Below, in pieces: positions 44,608 through 52,109 of a DNA stretch of 64,000 nucleotides; positions within the stretch are counted from its first letter, which is position 1; each line of letters begins with the position of its first letter. Source of the DNA: DASXHY01 sp036272195 (GTDB taxonomy: Bacteria; Verrucomicrobiota; Verrucomicrobiia; Limisphaerales; DASXHY01); NCBI GenBank assembly GCA_036272195.1, contig DATAZE010000024.1:186001-250000 (forward strand), given 5' to 3'. The notes under the pieces are model-generated. The model was not told the DNA's origin. It worked only from the letters and a program-made list of their open reading frames with translations, and ran no database searches. The position numbers and the translations under genes were made by a program.

Positions 44608-45048
44608 TTATAAATTCTCCCCTTCTTCCTCCGTCTTCATCTTCATCCCCTGCAGCCGCGCCATTGCCGCTTGAACGCCTTGTAGCGCTTGCAACATACC
44701 CACGCGCATCCCATCCGCCGGCGGGTTTTTGGGATCGTTCAGCAATTGCGCCATTTTTTCCAGCGTGGCCGGCGTCCGTTTTTGCATGCTCGCAATTTGC
44801 TTTTCCCACGCCAGTTTTTTATTCGCGCACTTCAATAAATCCGTCAGGTAACCGATGTCCTGCCGCGTGGTCCGCGGAGTGGGATATCTGGCGTTCACCG
44901 CCGCCAGTTCGTTTTGTAAATCCGCAATTGTCTTCTCGCAACGCTCGATGTCCCGCACGAGTGTGTTCAATTCCGAAACCACCTCCTGCTGCCGGACAAT
45001 GCTTTTTTCCGCGAGCTTCAGATCCTTTATCGACGTCATAGTCGTCAT
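44608..45048 (-). CDS. Coiled-coil protein, ATGA-coupled to an HD hydrolase
   Basis: This 146-residue hydrophilic protein has no signal peptide. Residues 8-55 form a likely coiled coil (EKSIVRQQEVVSELNTLVRD, then EKTIADLQNELAAV), and a second helical stretch runs from 85 to 140. I do not recognise the family. Its ATG overlaps the stop of the upstream HD-domain gene (45045-45048), so the two are translated together and the protein may be a partner of that hydrolase. Confidence 0.65.
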   Translation of the reverse strand: MTTMTSIKDLKLAEKSIVRQQEVVSELNTLVRDIERCEKTIADLQNELAAVNARYPTPRTTRQDIGYLTDLLKCANKKLAWEKQIASMQKRTPATLEKMAQLLNDPKNPPADGMRVGMLQALQGVQAAMARLQGMKMKTEEEGENL

Positions 45049-45902
45049 GGGCGTCCGGCCACTAGTTTTTCGCGCAGCTTTTTCATGTTCGCCTCGATCC
45101 GTTGCCAGTAATAGTTGGGACCGTCCGGATAAGGATCGCTGAGAAAGCGGTAAAGCCCGTCAAAATCACGGTTCAATTTCAATTGCACGTATTTTTCCCA
45201 GAACGCCGGGGTTTTTTGCATCAGGTCATTCGCGCTTGAGAACATGGCGATAAAATGCGGCTTGCCTTTGGCAAAGCGCGCCGCCTCCGCGAATTCCCCG
45301 TAAAGCACTGGCAATTTATCCACGTAATCGTCCGCCGCCATTTGGCCAAGCAAATCCGAAGTGCCCAGCGCGTGGCCCACGATCTTTTCCAATTCGCTTT
45401 GGAATGGAATCACGCTCAACGCCGCGTCCACGCCTGTGCAATGAATCATGTTCTGCACCGCCTGGATTTCCTGCGGAGGAAAAATTTTGTCGGTGAGCAA
45501 CGCTTTGGCGAATTCCGCGCTCCGGTCCACGTGCGTCACCGTATATTTCGCGCCCGTCCCCTCGGCGTCATCCCGTTTCTTGAGATAACCGGTGTCGTGC
45601 GTCAGGATGGCCAGCAGGCCGAGTTGAAACATCCTCGAAGTGAGTCGCGGCTCGGCCCTGGCGAGATGCCGGCCGCGCAGCAATCGGGCCATGCAAAGCG
45701 TGCCCTGCAGGGTGTGCTCGAAATCGTGATAACGCGCATCCACCGCCTGATAATCCCCGTAGCTTCCGGTGAAACATTCAACGGCCCATCCGAAAACGCG
45801 CGGAACAAACATCGCGTCACCCTCGGGAAACATTCCCAGGTAAGCGGCTTGAACTTCCACTTCAACCGCTGTCGGGTCCTTAGTGACCACTGCTGGATAC
45901 AT
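45045..45902 (-). CDS. HD/PDEase-like metal-dependent phosphohydrolase
   Basis: The 285-residue cytoplasmic protein carries an HD-type metal site: YHDFEH (His59, Asp60, His63), LTHDTGY (His102, Asp103) and a later His124. The HDxxH...HD order resembles cyclic-nucleotide phosphodiesterases (PDEase_I) and other HD phosphohydrolases. The substrate cannot be told from sequence; it might be a cyclic nucleotide, a nucleotide or a phosphoester. The spacing from HDFEH to HD is as expected, and no key metal ligand seems missing. It is coupled by a 4-bp overlap to the coiled-coil gene. Confidence 0.75.
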   Translation of the reverse strand: MYPAVVTKDPTAVEVEVQAAYLGMFPEGDAMFVPRVFGWAVECFTGSYGDYQAVDARYHDFEHTLQGTLCMARLLRGRHLARAEPRLTSRMFQLGLLAILTHDTGYLKKRDDAEGTGAKYTVTHVDRSAEFAKALLTDKIFPPQEIQAVQNMIHCTGVDAALSVIPFQSELEKIVGHALGTSDLLGQMAADDYVDKLPVLYGEFAEAARFAKGKPHFIAMFSSANDLMQKTPAFWEKYVQLKLNRDFDGLYRFLSDPYPDGPNYYWQRIEANMKKLREKLVAGRP

Positions 45903-46285
45903 TCGCGGCGCAATCTAATCCGCCTCCGTCCGATTTGCACGTATTTTTCCTTCCGCTCAAATCAAATGTAGCAGCCGGTATGAAGAGCAATCGGCTTCCA
46001 AGAGAAGCGACTTGAAACCAGAGAATTGCCTGCGTTGGATTGAGACAAAAAAACAAAAAATCCGGCAGCCCACAGTTCCCTTTCGGGTATGATTTTGGTA
46101 GGGACAGCGCGCTGCGCTGTCCGCCGCAAGCGTGAATAACACCTGTCGCCGCATAATTCCATCCGCTGAACGCAGACGGCGACGCCGCAGCGCGGCATCC
46201 CTACCCTGCGATTTTAGCCACTAGCCGACTTTTTGTGCAAAGCCTCTAGTAGAGCCTTCGCAACCTCAGCTGCCACCGAGGAAAA
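45903..46285. other. 383-bp spacer containing a MITE-like element
   Basis: The gap between the HD gene start and the cytochrome c stop holds the 109-bp inverted-repeat element at 46097-46205 and otherwise no gene. It should also contain the HD gene promoter. Confidence 0.6.
46097..46205. repeat. 109-bp MITE-like element with inverted termini
   Basis: The ends read GGTAGGGACAGCGCGCTGCG (plus strand) and GGTAGGGATGCCGCGCTGCG (from the complement of the right end), matching at 17 of 20 positions. The termini are therefore imperfect inverted repeats, with GGTAGGGA and TCCCTACC perfect. The interior is GC-rich and has no coding frame of note. It has no transposase of its own and looks like a non-autonomous repetitive element. 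Confidence 0.75.
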
Positions 46286-46696
46286 TTACTTCGCTCCCTG
46301 GTCAATCCACGCCCGGATCAGGCCGATTTGTTCGTCCGTCAATTTCTTGAATCCGAGTTTGTTTTTCGGCGGGGGCATGAAATCCATGTCGTCGCCGATG
46401 TGAGCCACATTCAGGACCAACATGCTCTTGGCGCTGTTACCCGGCTCGACGACTTTGCCGTCCTCGCCACCTTTAAGCACGCTCGCGAGACTGTCCATCT
46501 GCAACTTCGCTTTCGCCTTCGGGCCGTTGTGACATTTGATACAGGAAGCGTCAAATATCGGCTTGATGTCGGTGGCGTACGTCACACCAGTTTTGGTGGA
46601 AGCGGGGGGCAACTTACTCGTGTCCACGTCGTCCGCGAAAACGGCGAGCGAGACTCCAATGATGCTGAAAGTGGTGAGTGCGGTTTTAAGATTCAT
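46286..46696 (-). CDS. Exported cytochrome c-type haem protein
   Basis: The 136-residue protein has a signal peptide (MNLKTALTTFSIIGVSLAVFA) and a single haem-binding CxxCH (Cys52-Cys55-His56, in ASCIKCHNG). The segment TYATDIKPIFDASCIKCHNG and the late MPPPKNKLGFKKLT with a candidate axial Met resemble the cytochrome c domain common in Planctomycetes and Verrucomicrobia proteins. It is a monohaem periplasmic electron carrier or sensor; no partner enzyme lies next to it. Confidence 0.88.
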   Translation of the reverse strand: MNLKTALTTFSIIGVSLAVFADDVDTSKLPPASTKTGVTYATDIKPIFDASCIKCHNGPKAKAKLQMDSLASVLKGGEDGKVVEPGNSAKSMLVLNVAHIGDDMDFMPPPKNKLGFKKLTDEQIGLIRAWIDQGAK

Positions 46697-47078
46697 ATTT
46701 TGCTATGCCCGGAATTTTAATTAAGACGAATGAAAGGTCAAAAGGTTTCCAGAATGTCGCCTCCGAACCGCCAGCTTCAAAAAGGGGCAAATGACGAATG
46801 GAACTTCAGCGCCCCAATCAGCCATTCGTCATTCGTCATTCGCCGCTCACGGCTGAGGTTTACAAACTGCCCGCCAAATTGTAGCTGCGAGCGCGGCGAT
46901 TCTGTTGTTTGCTCCCGGCGAGCGAATGAATCAGTGGCGAACAGAAGCGGGAACTCCAAACAGCGTTGGATACACGAATCCGTTTCGTGCTTGCTTCCGC
47001 TATTTGGTTGACCCTTTACTTACGGAAGAGAGAGTTGTCGGGCTTTTTATGATCGCATCCATCAAACTCACCTGACTT
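46697..47078. other. 382-bp spacer with inverted and direct repeats
   Basis: AATGACGAATGG (46790-46801) and CCATTCGTCATT (46822-46833) form a perfect 12-bp stem around a 20-nt loop, followed by further ATTCGTC direct copies. The 13-mer GGAACTCCAAACA (46950-46962) recurs at 51323-51335. No gene is evident. Confidence 0.6.
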
Positions 47079-47669
47079 ATGTCTGCCTTCCTTGTCTATC
47101 TTTTTTGTCTCGCGGTAGGATTTGTATTCGTCGTGGTGTCCGCGATGTTGGGCCATCTCTTTGGTGGCGCTCACGGGCATGTGGGCGGCAGCGGCGGCCA
47201 TGCCGAGGCCGGTGGCGATAGCAGCGATTCGCCGGGGGTGTCGCTATTCAGCCCGATCATCATGGCGGCGTTCGTGACCTCATTCGGCGCATTTGGCCTG
47301 GCGTTTTCGCAAATTGAAGCCACCCGGCGGCCGCTGCTGAGCGCGCCCCTGGCGATCGTTGGTGCGTTTATCGTCGCGTCGGCGCTCGTGGCTGTTTTAA
47401 GAAAAGTAATGAGAGCGTCAGACAGTTCGAGCGAATCCCGGGTTTCCAGCCTGCCCGGCTGTGTGGCAACGGTAATCTCGGCAATTCCCGCCAGTGGAGT
47501 GGGTGAAATCGCTTATATCCAGGCCGGCACTCGTTACACCGCGCCCGCCCGCGAAGAAGATGGACTCTCGGTAAGCACCGGAAAAGCCGTCACGATTACA
47601 CGCATTGTCGGGCAGCAATGTTATGTCAGCGCCGTCCCCGCAAAGTCTGTTCCCAATCCTGCCACTTGA
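47079..47669 (+). CDS. NfeD-like membrane protein
   Basis: The 196-residue protein has two or three hydrophobic segments (about 4-28, 58-76 and 86-108) separated by a Gly/His/Ser-rich loop (HGHVGGSGGHAEAGG), then a small soluble beta-domain (about 120-190: LPGCVATVISAIPASGVGEIAYIQAGTRYTAPAREEDG). That order, membrane part then an OB-fold-like domain, together with the flotillin gene 8 bp downstream, points to an NfeD-type partner of a SPFH protein. I place it in that family mainly by context; the beta-domain match is by eye. Confidence 0.65.
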   Translation: MSAFLVYLFCLAVGFVFVVVSAMLGHLFGGAHGHVGGSGGHAEAGGDSSDSPGVSLFSPIIMAAFVTSFGAFGLAFSQIEATRRPLLSAPLAIVGAFIVASALVAVLRKVMRASDSSSESRVSSLPGCVATVISAIPASGVGEIAYIQAGTRYTAPAREEDGLSVSTGKAVTITRIVGQQCYVSAVPAKSVPNPAT

Positions 47670-47677
47670 AACTATTT

Positions 47678-49201
47678 ATGATCATTCATCCTTTACTCGC
47701 CGACCTCCTCACTGCTCCCGTCATCATCGTGGCCGGCGTCGTCCTCGGCGTCGTCATTTTGGCCGTCTTTGTGGCCGTGATGAGTCGCTACACGAAAGTT
47801 GGCCCCAACGAAGTGCTGGTCGCTTCCGGCATGAAGCACAAATACACCGATCCCGACGGCACCGTGCGCCCGCGCGGTTTCCGCATCAAGAAAGGCGGCG
47901 GCACGTTCGTGGTGCCGATGCTCGAAAAGGTGGACATCCTTTCCCTGGAGTTGATGACCATCGATGTGCAGACGCCGGAAGTGTACACCAGCAAAGGCGT
48001 GCCGGTGAAGGTCGACGGTGTGGCGCAAGTCAAAATCAAAGGCGATGATATTTCCATTTCCACGGCCGCTGAACAATTCCTCAGCAAAACCACCGATGAA
48101 ATCAAAAGCGTGGCCATGCAAACGCTGGAAGGCCATTTGCGCGCCATTCTCGGCACGATGACGGTCGAGGAAATTTACCAGAACCGCGACGCCTTCGCCT
48201 CGAAAGTGCAGGAAGTCGCCGCCGGTGACATGGCCAACATGGGCCTCGGCATCGTAAGCTTTACGATTCGCGATATCCGCGATTCCCAAGGTTACCTCGA
48301 CGCTTTGGGCAAACCGCGCATCGCGCAGGTCAAACGCGACGCACAAATCGCCCAGGCCGAGGCCGATCGCGACGCCATGATCAAGTCTTCGCAGGCAACG
48401 CAGGCGGGCCAGGAAGCGAAATTTGCGGCGGATTCAAAAATCGCGGAGGCGCAACGGGATTATCAATCGAACATCGCGCAATACCAGGCCACCGTTAACC
48501 AGAAAAAAGCCGAAGCCGACCTCGCCTACGATTTGCAGAAATTCAAGACCGGCCAGCTCGTGAAGGCGGAAGAGGTGCAGGTCAACATCGTGGAAAAACA
48601 GAAGCAGATTGAATTGCAGCAGCAGGAAATTCTCCGCCGTCAAAAAGAATTGGAAGCGACCGTGCAAAAACCTGCCGATGCGGAACGCTACCGGGTGGAG
48701 ACGTTGGCGAACGCCACGAAATTCCAGCTTGAAACCGAAGCGGCGGGTGCCGCTTCGGCCGCCAAGGCAAAAGGTTTTGCCAATGCGGACGTCTCCAAAG
48801 CGACCGGCATGGCCGAAGCCGAAGCCAACAAAGCGCGCGGTCTTGCTGAAGCCGCGGTCATCGAGGCCCAGGGCAAAGCCACTGCCTCCTCCATGCAGGC
48901 CAAGGCCGAATCGTTCAAGCAATACAACGAAGCGGCGGTTATTGAAATGATTGTGCGCGTGCTGCCGGAAATCGCAGGCAAGATCAGCGAACCGCTCGCC
49001 AAGACCGAGAAGATGGTCATCATCAACAGCGGCAACGGCCCCGGCGGCGGCGCGAGCAAATTGACTGGCGACGTCACCCAGATCATTGCGCAATTGCCCC
49101 CGGTGCTGGAGAGTTTGACCGGCGTGAAGTTCGAGAAATTGCTGGAGCAAGTGCCGGCGCTTAAAAACGCGATGGCTAAAAACGACAAGGAGCAAACCTG
49201 A
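47678..49201 (+). CDS. Flotillin-like SPFH/band-7 protein
   Basis: The 507-residue protein has a short N-terminal membrane anchor (about 9-35), an SPFH/band-7 domain (about 40-220: YTKVGPNEVLVASG, SLELMTIDVQTPEVYTSKGVPVKVDGVAQVKI, MTVEEIYQNRDAFASKVQEVA), a long coiled coil (about 220-400, rich in Ala, Glu, Gln and Lys: KRDAQIAQAEADRDAMI) and a C-terminal flotillin region (PEIAGKISEPLAKTEKMVIIN). Flotillins organise membrane microdomains. The start at 47678 is 8 bp after the NfeD-like gene, as in classic nfeD-flotillin pairs. The following genes are close (2-20 bp gaps) and likely in the same operon. Confidence 0.93.
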   Translation: MIIHPLLADLLTAPVIIVAGVVLGVVILAVFVAVMSRYTKVGPNEVLVASGMKHKYTDPDGTVRPRGFRIKKGGGTFVVPMLEKVDILSLELMTIDVQTPEVYTSKGVPVKVDGVAQVKIKGDDISISTAAEQFLSKTTDEIKSVAMQTLEGHLRAILGTMTVEEIYQNRDAFASKVQEVAAGDMANMGLGIVSFTIRDIRDSQGYLDALGKPRIAQVKRDAQIAQAEADRDAMIKSSQATQAGQEAKFAADSKIAEAQRDYQSNIAQYQATVNQKKAEADLAYDLQKFKTGQLVKAEEVQVNIVEKQKQIELQQQEILRRQKELEATVQKPADAERYRVETLANATKFQLETEAAGAASAAKAKGFANADVSKATGMAEAEANKARGLAEAAVIEAQGKATASSMQAKAESFKQYNEAAVIEMIVRVLPEIAGKISEPLAKTEKMVIINSGNGPGGGASKLTGDVTQIIAQLPPVLESLTGVKFEKLLEQVPALKNAMAKNDKEQT

Positions 49202-49203
49202 TT

Positions 49204-49470
49204 ATGGGATGGGGAAGAATGATGTTACTCGGAAATGTCGGGCAACAACTCGACATTGGCGACCTGGGAAACGCGATCGAGCAAATGCGCGGCGACTTTG
49301 CGCAGAAAGATCAGGTCGACCGCGAGCAGGGGCACGACATTACACAGTTGCGGAACGAAAATCACGAATTGAAGCTATATCTCGCAACGTTGATTCGTTT
49401 GTTGGTTTCTAAAGGCGTTGTGAAGCAGGAGGAAGTGAAGACCATCGTGTCTGCCATCGACAAAACCTGA
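49204..49470 (+). CDS. Small coiled-coil protein in the flotillin operon
   Basis: The 88-residue protein begins 2 bp after the flotillin stop. It has a short hydrophobic start and a heptad-rich region (about 25-65: AIEQMRGDFAQKDQVDREQG onwards). I do not recognise a family. The tight spacing suggests an operon partner of the flotillin. Confidence 0.6.
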   Translation: MGWGRMMLLGNVGQQLDIGDLGNAIEQMRGDFAQKDQVDREQGHDITQLRNENHELKLYLATLIRLLVSKGVVKQEEVKTIVSAIDKT

Positions 49471-49484
49471 ACGAAAGGAAAGTT

Positions 49485-49694
49485 ATGTTTACCCTACCCG
49501 TATTCGGCGCATTGTTTTTTTTGCCCGTTGGAATATTCGGCATCTTGGCATTGGTGTTTTGGGTTTGGATGCTCATTGACGCAATTCAGAATCCGAGCCT
49601 TTCCGGAAGCCAGAGAATCGTGTGGGTGCTGGTCATTCTTTTTCTGAATCTTCTGGGCGCGCTGATTTATCTCCTGGCCGGTCGGCGGTCGTAA
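49485..49694 (+). CDS. PLDc_N-type small membrane protein
   Basis: The 69-residue protein has two hydrophobic segments (about 5-33 and 44-66) with the motif FWVWMLIDAIQNPSLSGSQRIVWVLVILF, ending GALIYLLAGRRS. This matches the phospholipase-D-nuclease N-terminal (PLDc_N) family of short two-helix membrane proteins. It carries no catalytic residues. It lies 14 bp after the coiled-coil gene. Confidence 0.85.
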   Translation: MFTLPVFGALFFLPVGIFGILALVFWVWMLIDAIQNPSLSGSQRIVWVLVILFLNLLGALIYLLAGRRS

Positions 49695-49714
49695 GAGAAT
49701 TTGATGAACAGCCA

Positions 49715-50551
49715 ATGCGCCTTTTCGAAGCCATCGTAGACGCCAATCACCGAGCGATCGCCGGTGACGCGAAGGCCGGTGTCCACGTGGCGGATTTTGA
49801 AAATGAACTGCCGGTCATCGCTCTCACCTGCGTTGACCCCCGTCTCAATGCGCTGTTCCCAAATGTGCTGGGGCTGCCGGGCGAGGAGTTCATCTGGCTG
49901 CGCAACGCCGGCAACATCATCACCGGCCCGCTGAGCAGCACCATGCGCTCGCTGGCGCTGGCGTGTGCCGTGAAGGGCGGCAAAGAAATTGCCATCATCG
50001 GCCACACGGATTGCCAGGTCGGCAAAACGACCACGATGCAATTGCTGGAGAAATTGGAAGCATTGGGTGTGAAGCGGCATTTGCTGCCCGAAAATCTCAA
50101 CGAATTTTTTGGCATGTTCGGCAGCGACCGCCAAAACGTCATCAAAGCCTGCGATTTTGTCCGCGGGAGCCCGCTCATCGGCCCGAAAATTCCCGTGCAC
50201 GGTCTGCTCGTCGATATCCAAACCGGCAAGCTCGAATGGCTCGTAAATGGTTATCAGAATCTGGGGACAATAAGTGATCGCTGGAATGAAACGGTGAAAT
50301 CCGCCGGCCATACCATCGACATGATGAAGTCGCTGACCGATTTCCAGATCGGTGAAATGAAATTTCCCGATACGAAAATCGGTGAGACGGTCACCAAAGC
50401 CGAGGATTGGCTCGAGAAAAAAGTGGAGCAAATGCAAATCAAGCCCGTGTCGTCCGTTCCGCCGCCCCCTGCCCCGCCCGCACAACCGCCAAAAATCCCG
50501 GTGCCGCCGACGATTCGTCCGCGCATGCACATCCGGCGGGAAGGAAAATAA
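49715..50551 (+). CDS. Beta-carbonic-anhydrase-like protein with proline-rich tail
   Basis: From the ATG at 49715 the protein has 278 residues. The zinc-site motifs of beta-carbonic anhydrase are present: CVDPRL (Cys39, Asp41, Arg43) and GHTDCQ (His97, Cys100). The usual spacing between them is kept. Residues about 246-268 are Pro-rich and followed by a basic end. It might hydrate CO2, or be a non-canonical family member; activity is unproven. It is 20 bp after the PLDc_N gene and part of the flotillin operon. An alternative GTG start at 49622 would overlap the upstream gene. Confidence 0.78.
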   Translation: MRLFEAIVDANHRAIAGDAKAGVHVADFENELPVIALTCVDPRLNALFPNVLGLPGEEFIWLRNAGNIITGPLSSTMRSLALACAVKGGKEIAIIGHTDCQVGKTTTMQLLEKLEALGVKRHLLPENLNEFFGMFGSDRQNVIKACDFVRGSPLIGPKIPVHGLLVDIQTGKLEWLVNGYQNLGTISDRWNETVKSAGHTIDMMKSLTDFQIGEMKFPDTKIGETVTKAEDWLEKKVEQMQIKPVSSVPPPPAPPAQPPKIPVPPTIRPRMHIRREGK

Positions 50552-50553
50552 TT

Positions 50554-51243
50554 ATGGCGCCTGCCGAAAAACCCCGACGCCACGGCTGCCTTTTTTGGGG
50601 CGGGATCATCGCGGGCATTCTTTTGTTGCTCGCCCTGCTCGCGGGTTACTCCGGCTACCGCTATATCCGCCACCTCGTTTACACGTATACCGACACCAAA
50701 CCGCTCGAAATGCCCACGGTGCAAATGTCCGGCACCGAAATAACGAACCTTCAGAAACGGGTGCAGAATTTCGACACGGCCCTCAAAGCGAATAAATCCG
50801 TCGAGCCGATGATTCTCACGGCGGACGAAATTAACGCGCTTATCGCCGACGCCACCAAAAGCAATTCACCCACGCCGGTGCGCCTTTATTTCAGCTTTAA
50901 TGAAGATCGCGTTCAGGCGCAATTGAGCTTGCCGACGGACGGTTTGAACGTGCGAATGCTCAAAGGACGCTACTTCAATGGCACCGGCGATTTTGCCGTG
51001 TCATTGCACAACGGTCGGCTGATGCTGAATGTAAAGTCGTTGTCCGTGAAAGGAAAACCGCTCCCGGATCAATTCATGCAATCTCTTCGCGGGGAAAATT
51101 TCGCTGATTCCTGGACCAACGACGTGGAACTGAACCAGGCGCTGGCGAAACTTCAGGAAGTAAAGATCGCAAACGGCAAGCTGATTGTCGTCCCCAGGCT
51201 AAACGAAACCAATTCGGCGCCCAACTTGGAATCCCCCAAATAG
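50554..51243 (+). CDS. Membrane-anchored hypothetical protein, paralogue 1
   Basis: The 229-residue protein begins MAPAEKPRRHGCLFWGGIIA, with one transmembrane helix (about 12-35), and has an extracytoplasmic domain of about 190 residues. Segments such as SVEPMILTADEINALI, LKGRYFNGTGDFAV and LPDQFMQSLRGENFADSW are shared with the gene at 51440. I do not recognise a named family. It starts 2 bp after the carbonic-anhydrase-like gene. Confidence 0.7.
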   Translation: MAPAEKPRRHGCLFWGGIIAGILLLLALLAGYSGYRYIRHLVYTYTDTKPLEMPTVQMSGTEITNLQKRVQNFDTALKANKSVEPMILTADEINALIADATKSNSPTPVRLYFSFNEDRVQAQLSLPTDGLNVRMLKGRYFNGTGDFAVSLHNGRLMLNVKSLSVKGKPLPDQFMQSLRGENFADSWTNDVELNQALAKLQEVKIANGKLIVVPRLNETNSAPNLESPK

Positions 51244-51266
51244 CAGGCACATTTCAGCCCCCGTTT

Positions 51267-51335
51267 GTAGTTCCGCCTTCAGGCGGTTCGGCGCATTTTT
51301 CACACCCCGACCGCGTAAACGCGGAACTCCAAACA
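51267..51335. repeat. Paired-hairpin spacer repeat
   Basis: GTAGTTCCGCC-TTCA-GGCGG (51267-51286) and CCGCG-TAAA-CGCGGAACTCC (51311-51330) form two hairpins, with TTCCGC and GCGGAA also complementary across them. The GGAACTCCAAACA end is shared with 46950-46962. The element separates the two paralogous genes. Confidence 0.55.
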
Positions 51336-51439
51336 CTGGTCCGGGTATATATGTTCCGGGATACAACCCAGGTAAAAGGTACGGAGAAATGCTCATAGCC
51401 AGCCGGCTTCGTCTTGGTTTAAGTTGTCGAAACTAATTT

Positions 51440-52087
51440 ATGCCTGACCCGCAACAGAGACGCAAACGCGGTTGTTTATTCTACGCCGGCATTATCGGCG
51501 CGGTATTATTGGTCGTGCTCTTGCTCGGCGCGTTCTTCGGAATTCGCTATGCCAAGGGGCTGGTCAGTCAATTGACAGATGTGCAGCCGATGCCCTTGCC
51601 CACCGTGCAATTGCCAGAGGTGCAATTGTTCCAACTGCACGATCGCGTGGATACCTTTCGCGACTCGGTTCGCAATGGCGAGTCCGTCGCGCCGCTCGAA
51701 CTTTCGGCCGACGAACTCAACGCGCTCATCGAAACCGATCCCGCCATGGCAGCGCTCAAAAACCATCTTTTCGTTTCCATTACGAACAGCCAGCTATACG
51801 CGCAAGTCAGTTTTCCGGCGGAGGACCTGGGCATGGTCCGGCTGCGCGGCCGATACATCAACGCCAATGGAATGTTCAACGTCGGTTTAACCAATGGCGA
51901 ATTACAGATTACCGCGGTTTATCTTAGCGCGAAGGGCCAACCCCTCCCGCGCAATATCATGCGAGAGATTGCCCGCGAAAATCTCGCGGATAAATTCAAC
52001 TCCGATCCGCGGGCCGCCGCCGGCTTAAAGCGGCTTCAAGCCGTTCAGGTCAAAGACGGGAAATTGATCATCGTGCCGCAGAAATAA
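51440..52087 (+). CDS. Membrane-anchored hypothetical protein, paralogue 2
   Basis: This 215-residue protein has one N-terminal helix (about 12-36, CLFYAGIIGAVLLVVLLLGA) and an external domain homologous to the 50554 gene: (S/P)VxPxxL(T/S)ADE(I/L)NALI, then L(R/K)GRYxNxxGxF and a common C-terminus (VKDGKLIIVP against IANGKLIVVP). Tandem duplication is clear. Its function is not known. A 196-bp spacer with the paired-hairpin repeat separates it from paralogue 1, so it may have its own promoter. Confidence 0.72.
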   Translation: MPDPQQRRKRGCLFYAGIIGAVLLVVLLLGAFFGIRYAKGLVSQLTDVQPMPLPTVQLPEVQLFQLHDRVDTFRDSVRNGESVAPLELSADELNALIETDPAMAALKNHLFVSITNSQLYAQVSFPAEDLGMVRLRGRYINANGMFNVGLTNGELQITAVYLSAKGQPLPRNIMREIARENLADKFNSDPRAAAGLKRLQAVQVKDGKLIIVPQK

Positions 52088-52109
52088 GTACACAAATCCG
52101 CGCCCGCTC

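Noticed and set aside
46097..46205. Insertion sequence
   Set aside because: Inverted termini are present, but there is no transposase frame; only a non-autonomous repeat can be claimed.
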